DNA of 64,000 bases from assembly GCF_000620625.1 (NCBI RefSeq), contig NZ_JIAW01000004.1:62001-126000 (forward strand). Reading direction: 5' to 3'. Origin of the DNA: Mycobacterium sp. URHB0044. Its GTDB lineage: Bacteria > Actinomycetota > Actinomycetes > Mycobacteriales > Mycobacteriaceae. The notes under the pieces were generated by a model. It did not search any database. It saw nothing but the letters and a program-made list of their open reading frames with translations, and was not told where the DNA came from. The position numbers and the translations under genes are program-made. This document shows, one piece after another, positions 34,213-43,261 of this stretch (positions within the stretch are counted from its first letter, which is position 1; each line of letters opens with the position of its first letter).

Positions 34213-35451
34213 TCAGGCGGCTTCTGGGTTTTCCAGAATCATTGCCACCCCTTGCCCTGAGCCGATGCACACGCCGATGGCGCCGTAGCGGAGCTGTCGT
34301 TCGCGCAGCTCGGTGGCTAGTGTCAGGACGTACCGTGCACCCGTGGCTCCGAACGGATGCCCGATGGCCACGGCTCCCCCGTTCGGGGTGAGTTTGTCGT
34401 CGGGGACCTGAAATCCGTCGAGTTGGTTGGGCAGCTCTCGTATTACACCGAGAGCTTGCGCGCTGAAGGCCTCGTGGATTTCCCACACGTCGATCTGTTC
34501 AGGGCTCAAGCCCGCGCGTCGCAGCGCCAGCGGTAGCGCCCACGCCGGCGCGATGCCCATCAACAATGGATCGTTGCCGTAGACGGCCGTGGACACCACC
34601 CGGGCCAACGGGTTGACGCCGAGTTCGTCGGTCCGTGCGGGCGAGGCCAGGATCAGCGCGGCGGCCCCGTCGGACAGCGGTGTGGAGTTGCCGGCGGTCA
34701 TTTGGGTGGTCCCGGGCTGGGCGGGTAGGGCTGCCAGCAGCTCGCGGGTGGTGTCATCGCGGATGAACTCGTCGTGACTTACGGTGCGGAGTGGGGTCTT
34801 TCGGGTCGCGGGGATCGTGACGGGCATGATCTCCTTGGCGAGCCTGCCCGAGTCTCGGGCGGCGCGCGCATGCTGCTGGGAGCGCAGCGCGAATGCGTCG
34901 ATCTCTTCGCGACTGAGTTGGTAGCGATCGGCGACGTTCTGCGCTGTTTCGATCATGCCGATGTAGGCGTTGCGACCCAGCAACGAGGGGTTGGGCGGGC
35001 CGCCGGCGCCGGACCACATGGTGTCGAGTAGCAGTTGGGGTCCGCGCGGGCTGAACGGGGCCTCGCCTTTCATGTACGCGAACCCCGAGCGGGACATCGA
35101 CTCGGCGCCGCAGGCGATCCCGACACCGAGGTCGCCGGCTTTGATCGCATGCGCGATCATGGCCGTGGCGCTCAGCGAGGATCCGCAGAATCTGTTGACC
35201 GTCACTCCCGCTGCCCGGTCGGGGAAGCCGGCGGCCAGCGCCGCCCAACGGGCGAGATCTCCCATGCCTTCATGCGCGGGGTTTACACACCCGGCGACGA
35301 CGTCTTCGACCTGGTCGCGATCAACACCGACGCGTTCACAGGCCCCAGCCATGGCGAGCCCGAGCAGGTCGTCGAGCCGCAGGTGCGACAAGCCTCCGCC
35401 GTAGCGGGCGAAGGGGGTGCGCACCCCGCCGAGCAAATAGGCCTCGGTCAC
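34213..35451 (-). CDS. Acetyl-CoA acetyltransferase (thiolase)
   Basis: A 412-residue thiolase. The acyl-accepting Cys is in VNRFCGSSLSATAM; the other active-site blocks are WEIHEAFSAQALG, NGGAVAIGHPFGATGARY and CIGSGQGVAMI. It could cleave 3-oxoacyl-CoAs or condense acetyl-CoA. GTG 35451 is chosen for GGAG six bases upstream; upstream residues are not thiolase-like. The bipartite element at 35521-35562 lies 70 bases upstream. It could supply the last box-pathway step, but its location and control element differ. Confidence 0.92.
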   Translation of the reverse strand: MTEAYLLGGVRTPFARYGGGLSHLRLDDLLGLAMAGACERVGVDRDQVEDVVAGCVNPAHEGMGDLARWAALAAGFPDRAAGVTVNRFCGSSLSATAMIAHAIKAGDLGVGIACGAESMSRSGFAYMKGEAPFSPRGPQLLLDTMWSGAGGPPNPSLLGRNAYIGMIETAQNVADRYQLSREEIDAFALRSQQHARAARDSGRLAKEIMPVTIPATRKTPLRTVSHDEFIRDDTTRELLAALPAQPGTTQMTAGNSTPLSDGAAALILASPARTDELGVNPLARVVSTAVYGNDPLLMGIAPAWALPLALRRAGLSPEQIDVWEIHEAFSAQALGVIRELPNQLDGFQVPDDKLTPNGGAVAIGHPFGATGARYVLTLATELRERQLRYGAIGVCIGSGQGVAMILENPEAA

Positions 35452-35520
35452 CGTGTTCTCCTGTCGTGCACTCGTCCTGACGGGCGGCGGCTTGGGTAAG
35501 AGATCACTATCCGTCTGCAC

Positions 35521-35562
35521 GGGACGAGTTGTCTTCATCCGGCTGTCTTTTCACCCGGGTGA
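35521..35562 (-). promoter_or_regulatory. Bipartite regulatory element, copy b (thiolase/NadE-like unit)
   Basis: On the minus strand: TCACCCGGGTGA (35551-35562), a 10-base spacer, then GGATGAAGACAACTCGTCCC (35521-35540). It lies 69 bases before the thiolase GTG and 22 bases beyond the exchanger stop. Confidence 0.8.
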
Positions 35563-35584
35563 GAGGCTGATCGTTTCGTCAAGG

Positions 35585-36655
35585 TCAACGCATGTTCGAG
35601 ACGGTGAAGAGTCCGACCATGCCCAGTCCGTACAGGATGACGACGGCCAACGAGTCCACCCCCAGGCGGGCGATGCGGCGGCGGGGCCGAAACAGCAGAC
35701 CCGCCGCGTAGATCAGTGTCAACGCGATCCCGAGCGCCGTGAGATAGATGTCGGTGCGCTGCGCAGCCGGCAACACCGCGTGCCCCGACAGCAGCGTCGC
35801 AGGGACGAAGAGCACCGGCAGGAAGGCGTTCCCGCCGAAGATGTCCGATACCGCGAGTTGGTAGTCGCCATGACGCACCGACCGCAGGGCGGAGGACAGT
35901 TCGGGTAGCGAGGTGGCCGCGGCCAACACGGTTGCCCCGAACAGCACACCGGACAGACCGATCTGGTCGGCGATGGCGTCACCGCTGCGCTCCAACACGA
36001 CGCCGGCGATCAGCGTGACCGCGGCGGCGAGGCCGAAGCTCATCACCGCCCTGGCAGTTCTGGTGCCCGCGGCAGTGGCCCGCCGCTCGGTCATCGCGGT
36101 GCGGTGTCCACAGGGCTGCTGCTGGCCGTCGGGCGGCTGTCCCGACTCCTGCCAGGGCAAGGACCGTGCTGCCCGCTGCAACAGGACCACGCCAAGCACC
36201 CACACCAGCAGGATCAGCACCGGGGCGGGTGTCAGTCGCACTGTGATCAGCGTTGCGGGCAGCTGGGTGCCGCCGATCACAATGGCCAACACCGCGACCA
36301 CCAGCGCGGCCTCCAGCACCAACACAAGCGACGCCGCGCGATAGGTGAGCGGCCTCGATCCGCGCACGCCGAAGGCGTCGATAGCCACCAGCACCACCGT
36401 CTGGATGGCGATGCCGCCGAGGATGTTGCCCACCGCCACACCGATATTGCCCGACACAGCCGCGGCGCCGACTATGGCGATCTCGGGCAGATTGGTGGCG
36501 ATGGCCAACAGGATCAGGCCGCCGAGCGCCGAGCCGAGGCCCAGCCGCATCGTCAGCACATCCGTTTGGTCCGATAGCTGTATGCCCGCCGCCCAGATCG
36601 CCGCTCCCGCAGCGAGAAACATCACCACGAGCAGCCACACCGGTAATCCGCTCAC
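35585..36655 (-). CDS. Sodium/calcium exchanger family (CaCA) transporter
   Basis: A protein of about 356 residues with around ten TM helices and the two inverted alpha-repeats of CaCA exchangers. Repeat one is AIATNLPEIAIVGAAAVSGN...GNILGGIAIQ and repeat two AAATSLPELSSALRSVRHGD...SDIFGGNAF. A central cytosolic loop of about 50 residues is rich in Gln and Arg. The ion is unknown. Starts at 36655 or 36688 (both GTG) lack clear ribosome sites; 36655 places the start just before helix one. It is last in the molybdo-oxidoreductase operon. Confidence 0.82.
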   Translation of the reverse strand: MSGLPVWLLVVMFLAAGAAIWAAGIQLSDQTDVLTMRLGLGSALGGLILLAIATNLPEIAIVGAAAVSGNIGVAVGNILGGIAIQTVVLVAIDAFGVRGSRPLTYRAASLVLVLEAALVVAVLAIVIGGTQLPATLITVRLTPAPVLILLVWVLGVVLLQRAARSLPWQESGQPPDGQQQPCGHRTAMTERRATAAGTRTARAVMSFGLAAAVTLIAGVVLERSGDAIADQIGLSGVLFGATVLAAATSLPELSSALRSVRHGDYQLAVSDIFGGNAFLPVLFVPATLLSGHAVLPAAQRTDIYLTALGIALTLIYAAGLLFRPRRRIARLGVDSLAVVILYGLGMVGLFTVSNMR

Positions 36656-36707
36656 GACGCAGTCTTGCGTCCGCGGTTCGCAGACCACCTCAGTATCGGC
36701 CGTGCCG

Positions 36708-37391
36708 TCATGGCGCTTCGGTTCTCCTACGCACTAGAAGGTTTCCGCTGCCTCCCAGCATGTTTGGGGCTTCGCCTCTGATGGTGGCGATCTCCGCCGC
36801 GTCCTCGAACGCGACTTGGTTGGCGGCGTGGAGTACAGCGCGCACGTCGCCGGCCGGTATGACCGCGGCGCCGGAGGCATCGGCGAAGACGTAATCACCG
36901 GGACGGATTGCCACCCCGCCGATCACCACCGGACCGTTCGCCTCGTAGGGGGTGACGGTGTCACCGCCCCATCGCGTTGTTTCACCACGGCAGTAGATGG
37001 CCAGGTCGTAGTGCTCGAGTTCAGCAAAGTCGCGCACCCGCCCGTCGGCAAGAATGCCTGCAAGCCCATGGTTTTGGACACGCGACAGCTTGGTTCCGCC
37101 GCCCAGTGACGCATCGGTGTAGCCGTTGCTCGCCAAGACTAGAACGCGGCCGTCGGCACCGTCTTCGATGGCTTTGTAGAACACCCTCTTGAAGTTGTAG
37201 CGCTCGGGCGGCAAGGCGGTCCCGCACGCCGGGAAATAGGAGATGGTCACGGCGGGGCCGAACAGCCGACGACCGGGCGTGGGGCTCACCAGGTCGAGGA
37301 GATGACAACGATGACGGTGCAGTCGCCCCATCGCGTCGACGATCTCGGCGGTGCGCACCCGACTGGCGAGTGCGTCGAGGGACTCCATCAT
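36708..37391 (-). CDS. RraA-like / HMG aldolase family protein
   Basis: A 227-residue protein of the RraA-like fold. Typical segments are TAEIVDAMGRLHRHRCHLLD, the ligand loop HGLAGILADGRVRDFAELEH, and DYVFADASGAAVIPAGDV. Members include 4-hydroxy-4-methyl-2-oxoglutarate aldolase and RNase E regulator RraA; metal-binding residues G-x20-R-D fit the aldolase type. The substrate is unknown. It overlaps the DUF6510 stop by four bases. Confidence 0.82.
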   Translation of the reverse strand: MMESLDALASRVRTAEIVDAMGRLHRHRCHLLDLVSPTPGRRLFGPAVTISYFPACGTALPPERYNFKRVFYKAIEDGADGRVLVLASNGYTDASLGGGTKLSRVQNHGLAGILADGRVRDFAELEHYDLAIYCRGETTRWGGDTVTPYEANGPVVIGGVAIRPGDYVFADASGAAVIPAGDVRAVLHAANQVAFEDAAEIATIRGEAPNMLGGSGNLLVRRRTEAP

Positions 37392-37660
37392 CGGGCCGGG
37401 AAAGGGATGCGCCAGGACTGGGCGCCGCGCAGGTCAAGCCGTACGTCGGTCGGGGTTTGCACTAGCCGGGCCAGCACGTGGTCGCATCCCGGGCAGCGCA
37501 CCACGAGGCCCGGGGCGCGGTGATAGACGTGACTCTCCGCGAAGACCCCGACACGACCACATCCCGCGCAGGTCAGCGTGGCGGTGGTGACATCGAATCC
37601 CAGCACGTCCGCGAAGGCACCCGCGGCGGCGTTACCGTCGACGTGTGTTGGTTCTGTCAT
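37388..37660 (-). CDS. DUF6510-like zinc-ribbon protein
   Basis: A 90-residue protein with two Cys pairs, TCAGCGRVG and VRCPGCDHV, forming a probable zinc ribbon, and a C-terminal RLDLRGAQSWRIPF. Proteins of this type often sit beside sulfite-oxidase-like and ferredoxin-reductase genes in actinobacteria, as here. The ATG follows GAAGGAA. The function is unknown. Confidence 0.7.
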   Translation of the reverse strand: MTEPTHVDGNAAAGAFADVLGFDVTTATLTCAGCGRVGVFAESHVYHRAPGLVVRCPGCDHVLARLVQTPTDVRLDLRGAQSWRIPFPAR

Positions 37661-37677
37661 GATTCCTTCTTCCTCGA

Positions 37678-38418
37678 TTAGCTGCTCGGGCCGAACCGCT
37701 CGGTCCGGATGTCTGATGGCTGGTGCCCCTGTCCAATCAGCATTGCCGTCACCGATTCTACGAATGCCGTTGGGCCGCAGACGTAAACGCGGATGCGGTC
37801 GCCGCGGGCCCATCCCGGCAATGCGAGGTCACTGACGCCGATCCGGCCGGGCGGCCGGGCGGTCTGCGGTGCGGCCGCCCGGGTATAGACCACGGCGACG
37901 TGCAGCCAGTCACAGTCGCGCTCGAGGCGGGCCAGCTCTTGGGCGTAGTAGACGTCGGCGGGACTGCGCGCCGAGTACACGAGCCGAAACTCCGCACCGC
38001 CCAGCAGCATCCGCTGTCGCAACATCGCCATCAACGGTACGATGCCCGATCCGCCAGCGACCAATAGAATCCGCGTCTCATCGGTGGGTCGCCAAACGAA
38101 CCAGCCGCCGATGGGTCCGCGAAGCTCGATTTCCTCGCCTGGGCCCACTCCCGTGAGATAGGGCGAGACCTCTCCGTCGGCGATCTGCTGCACGGTGAGC
38201 TCGATGCGCTCACCGTCGGTCGGCCTGCTCAGCGAATAACTGCGTTGTGCGCTGTACCCGTCCTCTGCGGTGAGCTTCAGATCAATGTGTTGACCAGCCA
38301 AGTGGCCGCGCCAACCCGGCACGGCAAGCCCGATCGTCTGTGCAGAGGCGGTCTCGGGTTCGGAAGCCACCACACGCGCAACCCGCCACCGTAGCTTCGA
38401 CGTCAAACCATCGTCCAC
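37678..38418 (-). CDS. FAD/NAD(P)-binding ferredoxin reductase-type oxidoreductase
   Basis: A 246-residue flavin reductase of the FNR superfamily. The FAD site is AQRSYSLSRPTD and the nucleotide site is LLVAGGSGIVPLMAML; VYVCGPTAFVESV is the C-terminal NAD(P) motif. There is no 2Fe-2S domain. It starts three bases after the molybdopterin oxidoreductase gene, so it probably feeds electrons from NAD(P)H to that protein. Confidence 0.88.
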   Translation of the reverse strand: MDDGLTSKLRWRVARVVASEPETASAQTIGLAVPGWRGHLAGQHIDLKLTAEDGYSAQRSYSLSRPTDGERIELTVQQIADGEVSPYLTGVGPGEEIELRGPIGGWFVWRPTDETRILLVAGGSGIVPLMAMLRQRMLLGGAEFRLVYSARSPADVYYAQELARLERDCDWLHVAVVYTRAAAPQTARPPGRIGVSDLALPGWARGDRIRVYVCGPTAFVESVTAMLIGQGHQPSDIRTERFGPSS

Positions 38419-38421
38419 GAC

Positions 38422-39021
38422 TCAATCTCCGGTGTAGCGTTGTTCGCGCCACGGGTCACCGTAGTTGTGATAACCCAAACCCTCCCAGAATCCGGCTGTG
38501 TCGCTGTTGCGCAACTCAATGGATCGCACCCACTTCGCGGACTTCCAGAAATACAAGTGCGGCACCAGTAACCGCGCCGGGCCTCCGTGCACCGGGCTCA
38601 GCGGTTCGCCCTGGTAGCCGTAGACGATCCAGGCCTTCCCGCCGAGAAGATCGACTACCGGGATGTTGGTGGTGTAGCCGCCGTAGGAACCGATCAGCGC
38701 GAATTCGGCGGTGGTGTCGATCGTTTCGAGAAGTGTGTCGAGCGAAACGCCTTCCCATTTGGTATCCAGTTTGGACCAGGTGGTGACGCAGTGGATGTCG
38801 ACAGTGAGCTGCTCGCTGGGCAGTAGGTTCAGCTGGGCCCACGTCCAGCCGTGTTGGCCGCCATGCTCGTCGCGAATCGTGAATCGCCAGTCGTCGAGGT
38901 CGATCTGCGGAGTCGGTCCTGCTTGCAGTACCGGGAAGTCCGCAGTCAGATGCTGGCCGGGTGGCAACGGGCGGGCCGGCTCAGTGCGGCGCCCGCGAAA
39001 CCCTCTGTTGGAAACAGTCAT
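38422..39021 (-). CDS. Sulfite oxidase-like (YedY/MsrP-like) molybdopterin oxidoreductase
   Basis: A 199-residue protein holding the oxidoreductase molybdopterin domain. The molybdenum-ligand Cys is in VDIHCVTTWSKLDTKW, followed by GGYTTNIPVVDLLGG, PVHGGPARLLVPHLYFWKSA and GYHNYGDPW. MsrP/YedY proteins reduce methionine sulfoxide, but are exported by Tat. Here no hydrophobic signal segment follows the Arg-Arg, so it appears cytosolic and paired with a soluble flavin reductase. The actual substrate is open. Confidence 0.87.
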   Translation of the reverse strand: MTVSNRGFRGRRTEPARPLPPGQHLTADFPVLQAGPTPQIDLDDWRFTIRDEHGGQHGWTWAQLNLLPSEQLTVDIHCVTTWSKLDTKWEGVSLDTLLETIDTTAEFALIGSYGGYTTNIPVVDLLGGKAWIVYGYQGEPLSPVHGGPARLLVPHLYFWKSAKWVRSIELRNSDTAGFWEGLGYHNYGDPWREQRYTGD

Positions 39022-39074
39022 TAGCGTTCCTTGTCGTGCTGAGTCATGGATCGAGTTCGGCTCGTTTTCATCCG

Positions 39075-39368
39075 CTATCCGGTGTTTTCCCTGTTTCCGG
39101 GGATGGCCGTCGGAGCCATTGGTGCACGCACCGTCGGCGTGAACTTGTTTCCTCCGGTGGGGTTGATGCTCTTCTCGGTCGGCGCGGTGGGCGGCGCACC
39201 CGGGGCCGGGGATTGCGTGGTGATGGTTGTCGTCGTTGACGATTGGGTGGTCGACGGCGCGTTCGAGTCGTTACCGCTACAACTGGCGATCGACGCCGCC
39301 AACCCAGCCAGAACCGCCACACCTCCCACGACACGTGCCAGGCGAACGGCATTCGAGTTTTCCATCAT
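39075..39368 (-). CDS. Small Thr/Pro-rich lipoprotein
   Basis: A 97-residue secreted protein: an N-terminal hydrophobic segment (VVGGVAVLAGLAASIASC) ends in a lipobox with Cys30, followed by a disordered Ser/Thr/Pro-rich chain (APSTTQSSTTTTITTQSPAP). No fold is recognised. GGAG lies five bases before the ATG. It is 53 bases upstream of the molybdo-oxidoreductase gene and may head that operon. A distant relative of the island's operator half-sites lies at 39402-39422. Confidence 0.6.
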   Translation of the reverse strand: MMENSNAVRLARVVGGVAVLAGLAASIASCSGNDSNAPSTTQSSTTTTITTQSPAPGAPPTAPTEKSINPTGGNKFTPTVRAPMAPTAIPGNRENTG

Positions 39369-39570
39369 GACATCTCCAATCGATTCGTTTTGATAGCTGA
39401 CTCACCGCAGTGGTGCGGGTGAGAACCTTTGGTAGCCTGGTTTATTCATGCTCGTATCAGCCGCTTCCAGGCAGCTCAGTGGACGCGCCGGAACCCCGCA
39501 TGATGCAGAGGGCTAGGCGTGCCAACGGAAGTGGAGAGCCGGCCGTCGCATCCAGTCGCATGGAATGCCC

Positions 39571-39867
39571 CTACACCCGATATACGGCACGCGCGCCGTC
39601 GGCCAAGGTGCTGAACGGATGAAAGCATTCCGCGCAGTACCGCTGGTAGAGCGGGCGCTGTAGATGCTGCTCGTGGCACGGGTCGCACGCCAGTGCCTGG
39701 ACCCCGCAGCACTTCATCACGTAGATCCATTCGGCTGGTTTGAAACACTGACCGATCACCCTGAAGGGACGCACCGTGTTGTCGACCGTCTTGGTGTCAC
39801 AAAGGCGTTCGTCCTCACCGATGTCCAGGATCTCGTCGACAGGACGTTCCAGGAGACGTACGGCCAT
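39571..39867 (-). CDS. Small Cys-rich (zinc-ribbon-like) protein coupled to ctaD
   Basis: A 98-residue protein with Cys clusters MKCCGVQALACDPCHEQH and YQRYCAECFHPF, suited to bind one or two zinc ions. No family is recognised. Its ATG overlaps the ctaD stop (TGATG), so it is co-translated with the oxidase subunit. The Cys-rich protein at 49840-50256 is of similar style. Confidence 0.65.
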   Translation of the reverse strand: MAVRLLERPVDEILDIGEDERLCDTKTVDNTVRPFRVIGQCFKPAEWIYVMKCCGVQALACDPCHEQHLQRPLYQRYCAECFHPFSTLADGARAVYRV

Positions 39868-41621
39868 CACGGTGCCCTCCTTTCCGACGATGCGCCGACC
39901 GCCGCCGCGTGATTACGACGTGTGTCGCGGCGGGTGCGGCGGACATGGGCCTCGTCGCGCGTCCGCTGAACCATGTGTGGGTAATGCAGCTCGAATGCCG
40001 GTCGCACCGAGCGGATTCGGGGCAGTTCGGTGAAGTTGTGCCGCGGCGGCGGACAAGTGGTGGCCCACTCCAGCGAGTTGCCGTAACCCCACGGATCGTC
40101 GACCATGACCGGTTCGCCGTAACGGGAGCTCTTGAATACGTTCCATACGAACGGCAGTACGGATGCGCCAAGGATGAACGCGCCGATCGTCGATACCACA
40201 TTCAGCGTCGTGAATCCGTCGGTAGCCGAATAGTCGGCATAGCGGCGCGGCATGCCGGCAGCGCCGAGCCAGTGGTGCACCAAGAACGTGGCGTGAAAAC
40301 CGATCAGGGTCAGCCAGAAATGCAGCTTGCCCAACCGCTCATCCAAGAGCCGACCGGTCATCTTCGGAAACCAAAAGTAGATGCCCGCGTAGGTCGCGAA
40401 CACGATCGTGCCGAACAAGACGTAGTGAAAGTGCGCCACGACGAAGTACGAGTCGGTGACGTGGAAGTCGATCGGCGGGCTGGCCAGCAACACACCCGAC
40501 AGGCCACCGAGCAGGAAGGTGACCAGGAAGCCCACCGAGAACAACATTGGCGTCTCGAACGTCAACTGGCCCTTCCACATCGTGCCGATCCAGTTGAAGA
40601 ACTTGATGCCAGTCGGCACCGCGATCAGGAACGTCATGAAGCTGAAGAACGGCAGCAACACCGCACCGGTCGCGTACAGGTGATGCGCCCACACCGCGAT
40701 CGACAAACCGCCGATCGAGGTGGTCGCATAGACCATTCCCGTGTAGCCGAACAGTGGTTTGCGTGAGAACACCGGGATGATCTCGGTGACGATGCCGAAG
40801 AACGGCAGCGCGATGATGTACACCTCGGGGTGGCCGAAGAACCAGAACAGATGCTCCCACAGCATGGTCCCGCCGTTGGCCGGGTCGAAGATGTGCGCGC
40901 CCAGGTGGCGATCGGCGGCCAACCCGAACAGCGCAGAGGTCAGGAGCGGGAACGCGACCAGGACTATCACGCTCGTCACCAGGATGTTCCAGGTGAAGAT
41001 CGGCAACCGGAACATCGTCATACCCGGGGCGCGCAGGCACACCACGGTGGTGATCATGTTGACTGCGCCCAAAATGGTCCCAAGACCACCGACGATCAGG
41101 CCCATGATCCACAGATCCCCTCCCGCACCCGGCGAGTGGACGGCATTCGATAGCGGGGTGTAGGCGGTCCAGCCGAAGTCGGCGGGACCGCCAGGGGAAG
41201 CAAAGCCCCCCAATGCGATCAGCGCGCCGAGCAGAAACAGCCAGAAGGACAACGCATTCAACCGGGGGAACGCCACGTCGGGAGCGCCGATCTGAAGTGG
41301 CAGAACCAGGTTGGCGAACCCGAACACGATCGGAGTCGCGTAGAACAGCAGCATTACCGTGCCGTGCATGGTGAACAGCTGGTTGTACTGCTCGTTGGAC
41401 AGGAACTGCAAGCCAGGCGAGGCCAGTTCGGTGCGCATCAACAGCGCCATCAGCCCGCCGACGAAGAAGAACGCGAAGCAGGTGACGACGTACATCATGC
41501 CGATCACCTTGTGATCGGTGGTCGTCACCAGCTTGTAGAGCAGTGTGCCCTTGGCGCCCAATCGCGCTGGAAAGGGACGCCCGGGCTGCAGCTCGCCGAT
41601 GAAGGGTGCGTGGATTGTCAA
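39867..41621 (-). CDS. ctaD: Cytochrome c oxidase subunit I (orphan copy)
   Basis: A 584-residue aa3-type heme-copper oxidase subunit I with about 12 TM helices. Heme and copper ligands are present: [10 protein letters not shown] (heme a His), [15 protein letters not shown] (Cu His with cross-linked Tyr), [11 protein letters not shown] (Cu His pair) and [12 protein letters not shown] (heme His pair). Subunits II, III and IV and heme-insertion genes are absent here, so this is an extra subunit I. The TTG start overlaps the stop of a tiny upstream gene (TTGA). The C-terminus carries an unusual basic tail ([19 protein letters not shown]). Confidence 0.9.
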   Translation of the reverse strand: MTIHAPFIGELQPGRPFPARLGAKGTLLYKLVTTTDHKVIGMMYVVTCFAFFFVGGLMALLMRTELASPGLQFLSNEQYNQLFTMHGTVMLLFYATPIVFGFANLVLPLQIGAPDVAFPRLNALSFWLFLLGALIALGGFASPGGPADFGWTAYTPLSNAVHSPGAGGDLWIMGLIVGGLGTILGAVNMITTVVCLRAPGMTMFRLPIFTWNILVTSVIVLVAFPLLTSALFGLAADRHLGAHIFDPANGGTMLWEHLFWFFGHPEVYIIALPFFGIVTEIIPVFSRKPLFGYTGMVYATTSIGGLSIAVWAHHLYATGAVLLPFFSFMTFLIAVPTGIKFFNWIGTMWKGQLTFETPMLFSVGFLVTFLLGGLSGVLLASPPIDFHVTDSYFVVAHFHYVLFGTIVFATYAGIYFWFPKMTGRLLDERLGKLHFWLTLIGFHATFLVHHWLGAAGMPRRYADYSATDGFTTLNVVSTIGAFILGASVLPFVWNVFKSSRYGEPVMVDDPWGYGNSLEWATTCPPPRHNFTELPRIRSVRPAFELHYPHMVQRTRDEAHVRRTRRDTRRNHAAAVGASSERRAP

Positions 41622-41746
41622 CGGTCCGGTTCTCCACTGCCCTGCGCACTTTGGGCGCTCCCCGCAGATGCGGGGAGCGCGTCGAGCAGTTGATGCCAGC
41701 AGGCCGCGAACGGCGTCACCACATCATCGAACCCAGGATTTCCCAT
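41618..41746 (-). CDS. 42-aa protein resembling the transaldolase C-terminus
   Basis: A 42-residue protein starting [20 protein letters not shown]. Its core ([20 protein letters not shown]) matches the last helix of the transaldolase encoded 2 kb away ([20 protein letters not shown]) at about two thirds of positions. GGAGG lies eight bases before the ATG, and its stop overlaps the ctaD TTG start, so it is probably translated. A role as an oxidase-linked microprotein or a decayed fragment are both possible. Confidence 0.55.
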   Translation of the reverse strand: MGNPGFDDVVTPFAACWHQLLDALPASAGSAQSAQGSGEPDR

Positions 41747-41859
41747 CTGTGCCCCCCTCCATTCCCGATCGCGATCGCGCCACGCAGCGCCGCCCGCTGC
41801 CCTAATCGGACACTTGGAGACCGTTGCGTCGGCTCCCGGCAATGAGCATGCCGCGCGGC

Positions 41860-41902
41860 GAGGCGAGCTGTCCTCGCCCGGCCGCATCATTCACCCGGGT
41901 GA
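41860..41902 (-). promoter_or_regulatory. Bipartite regulatory element, copy c (ctaD unit)
   Basis: On the minus strand: TCACCCGGGTGA (41891-41902), an 11-base spacer, then GGGCGAGGACAGCTCGCCTC (41860-41879). The palindrome overlaps the last codons of the NDH-2 gene (SHPGE). It lies 113 bases before the 42-aa gene. The flanks match copy e over roughly 90 bases. Confidence 0.8.
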
Positions 41903-43224
41903 GAAGCCTTCCTAGACTTCGGTTCCGGCATGGGGATGCCCTCGCTGGCGTGGAAGCGCGCATCCTTTTCCGACGACAGCCCGATCGAGACGACTGAACG
42001 ATCGAAGAAGAGGTCGGTCAGGTAGGCCAGCCCCACCGCCCAGCGATTGACGAACCGCGGGATCGCATAGAGGTGGTAGGCGCGGGTGACAACTTTGGCC
42101 GCGAGCCCGGACAACTGGACGTTGAGGGGGTTGGCCACGGCGTGGCGAGGGCCGAGGTCGACCACCAGTCCCAAGTTGCGGTGTTTGTAGATCTTTTTCC
42201 TGCCGTAGCCGAGGCTCGCAGCGACGTTGTGCCCCAGAACCTTTCCCTGCCGCGTCGCGTGTTGTGCGGTCGGCGGGGTGATCTTGCCGGGCTGGGTGAG
42301 GTCGGGCACCGCTGCGGCGTCCCCGGCTGCGAACACGTGCGGATGGCCGGGTACCCGTAGGTCGGAATGCACCCTGAGCCGACCCTTCTCGGTCGGCAGG
42401 CCGAGTTCCTCGATCAGCGGAGCACCGGTCACACCGGTCACCCATGCCACGGTGTGGGTTCGGATCAGCGAATCATCGCTGAGCACAACGTGTGCTGCGT
42501 GGACTTCCTTCAGTGTGACGCCCAGCCGGACGTCGATGCCACGGATCTCCAGCACGCGCCGCGCTGCCGCGCCGAGCTTCTCCCCCACTTCGGGCATCAC
42601 TTGTTCGGCCAGGTCCAGCAACACGAACCGGACGTCGTCCCGGTCGAGGTTCATCTGTTTGGCGGCTGAATCGGCCAGCGCCCGCAGCTGCAGCACCAGT
42701 TCGGTCCCTGAATACGATGCGCCGACAACCACGATCGTTCGCCGCGCCGCCGCCCTACCGGCGTCGTCGTCAACGTCGGCCAATTCCAGTTGTTCCAATA
42801 GGTGGTCGCGCAGATATAGCGCCTCAGCCGTCGACTTCAGCCCCCGCGCGTACTCTGCGAGCCCGGGCACGTCGAACAGTCGGGTCACCGATCCCGGCGT
42901 CAGGACGAGGCGATCCCACGACATGGTCCGCATGCGCTCTTCTGGGTCGGTGAACATGACTGTGCGCCCGTCGAAGTCAACACTGTCGACCCTGCCGCGG
43001 ATGTGCTGCACGCCGCGCAGCGTGTTGGCGAGCGGAATCGCGACGAAGCGGGCGTCGAGAACGCCGCCCGCCACATCGGGTAGCAGCGGTGTGTACAGCA
43101 TGTAATCGACCGGCGAGATGACCGAGATATCGGCCGACGCGTTGTGTTTGCGGAGCTGCCGCACCAGATGACGGGTGCACTCGAAACCGGTGAACCCGCC
43201 GCCGACGATTACGACAGAAGTCAT
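41887..43224 (-). CDS. Type II NADH dehydrogenase (NDH-2-like flavoprotein)
   Basis: A 445-residue pyridine nucleotide-disulfide oxidoreductase. The FAD motif is VVIVGGGFTGFECTRHL and the NAD motif TIVVVGASYSGTELVLQL; VFAAGDAAAVPD is the second FAD signature. A C-terminal amphipathic stretch (AIPRFVNRWAVGLAYLTDLF) fits membrane attachment, as in NDH-2, which passes electrons from NADH to menaquinone without proton pumping. It ends a long minus-strand run starting with the SDR gene at 46781. Confidence 0.87.
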   Translation of the reverse strand: MTSVVIVGGGFTGFECTRHLVRQLRKHNASADISVISPVDYMLYTPLLPDVAGGVLDARFVAIPLANTLRGVQHIRGRVDSVDFDGRTVMFTDPEERMRTMSWDRLVLTPGSVTRLFDVPGLAEYARGLKSTAEALYLRDHLLEQLELADVDDDAGRAAARRTIVVVGASYSGTELVLQLRALADSAAKQMNLDRDDVRFVLLDLAEQVMPEVGEKLGAAARRVLEIRGIDVRLGVTLKEVHAAHVVLSDDSLIRTHTVAWVTGVTGAPLIEELGLPTEKGRLRVHSDLRVPGHPHVFAAGDAAAVPDLTQPGKITPPTAQHATRQGKVLGHNVAASLGYGRKKIYKHRNLGLVVDLGPRHAVANPLNVQLSGLAAKVVTRAYHLYAIPRFVNRWAVGLAYLTDLFFDRSVVSIGLSSEKDARFHASEGIPMPEPKSRKASHPGE

Positions 43225-43261
43225 GATGACGAGCGCTTTACTCGGTGCGGCCGCAATTGGG

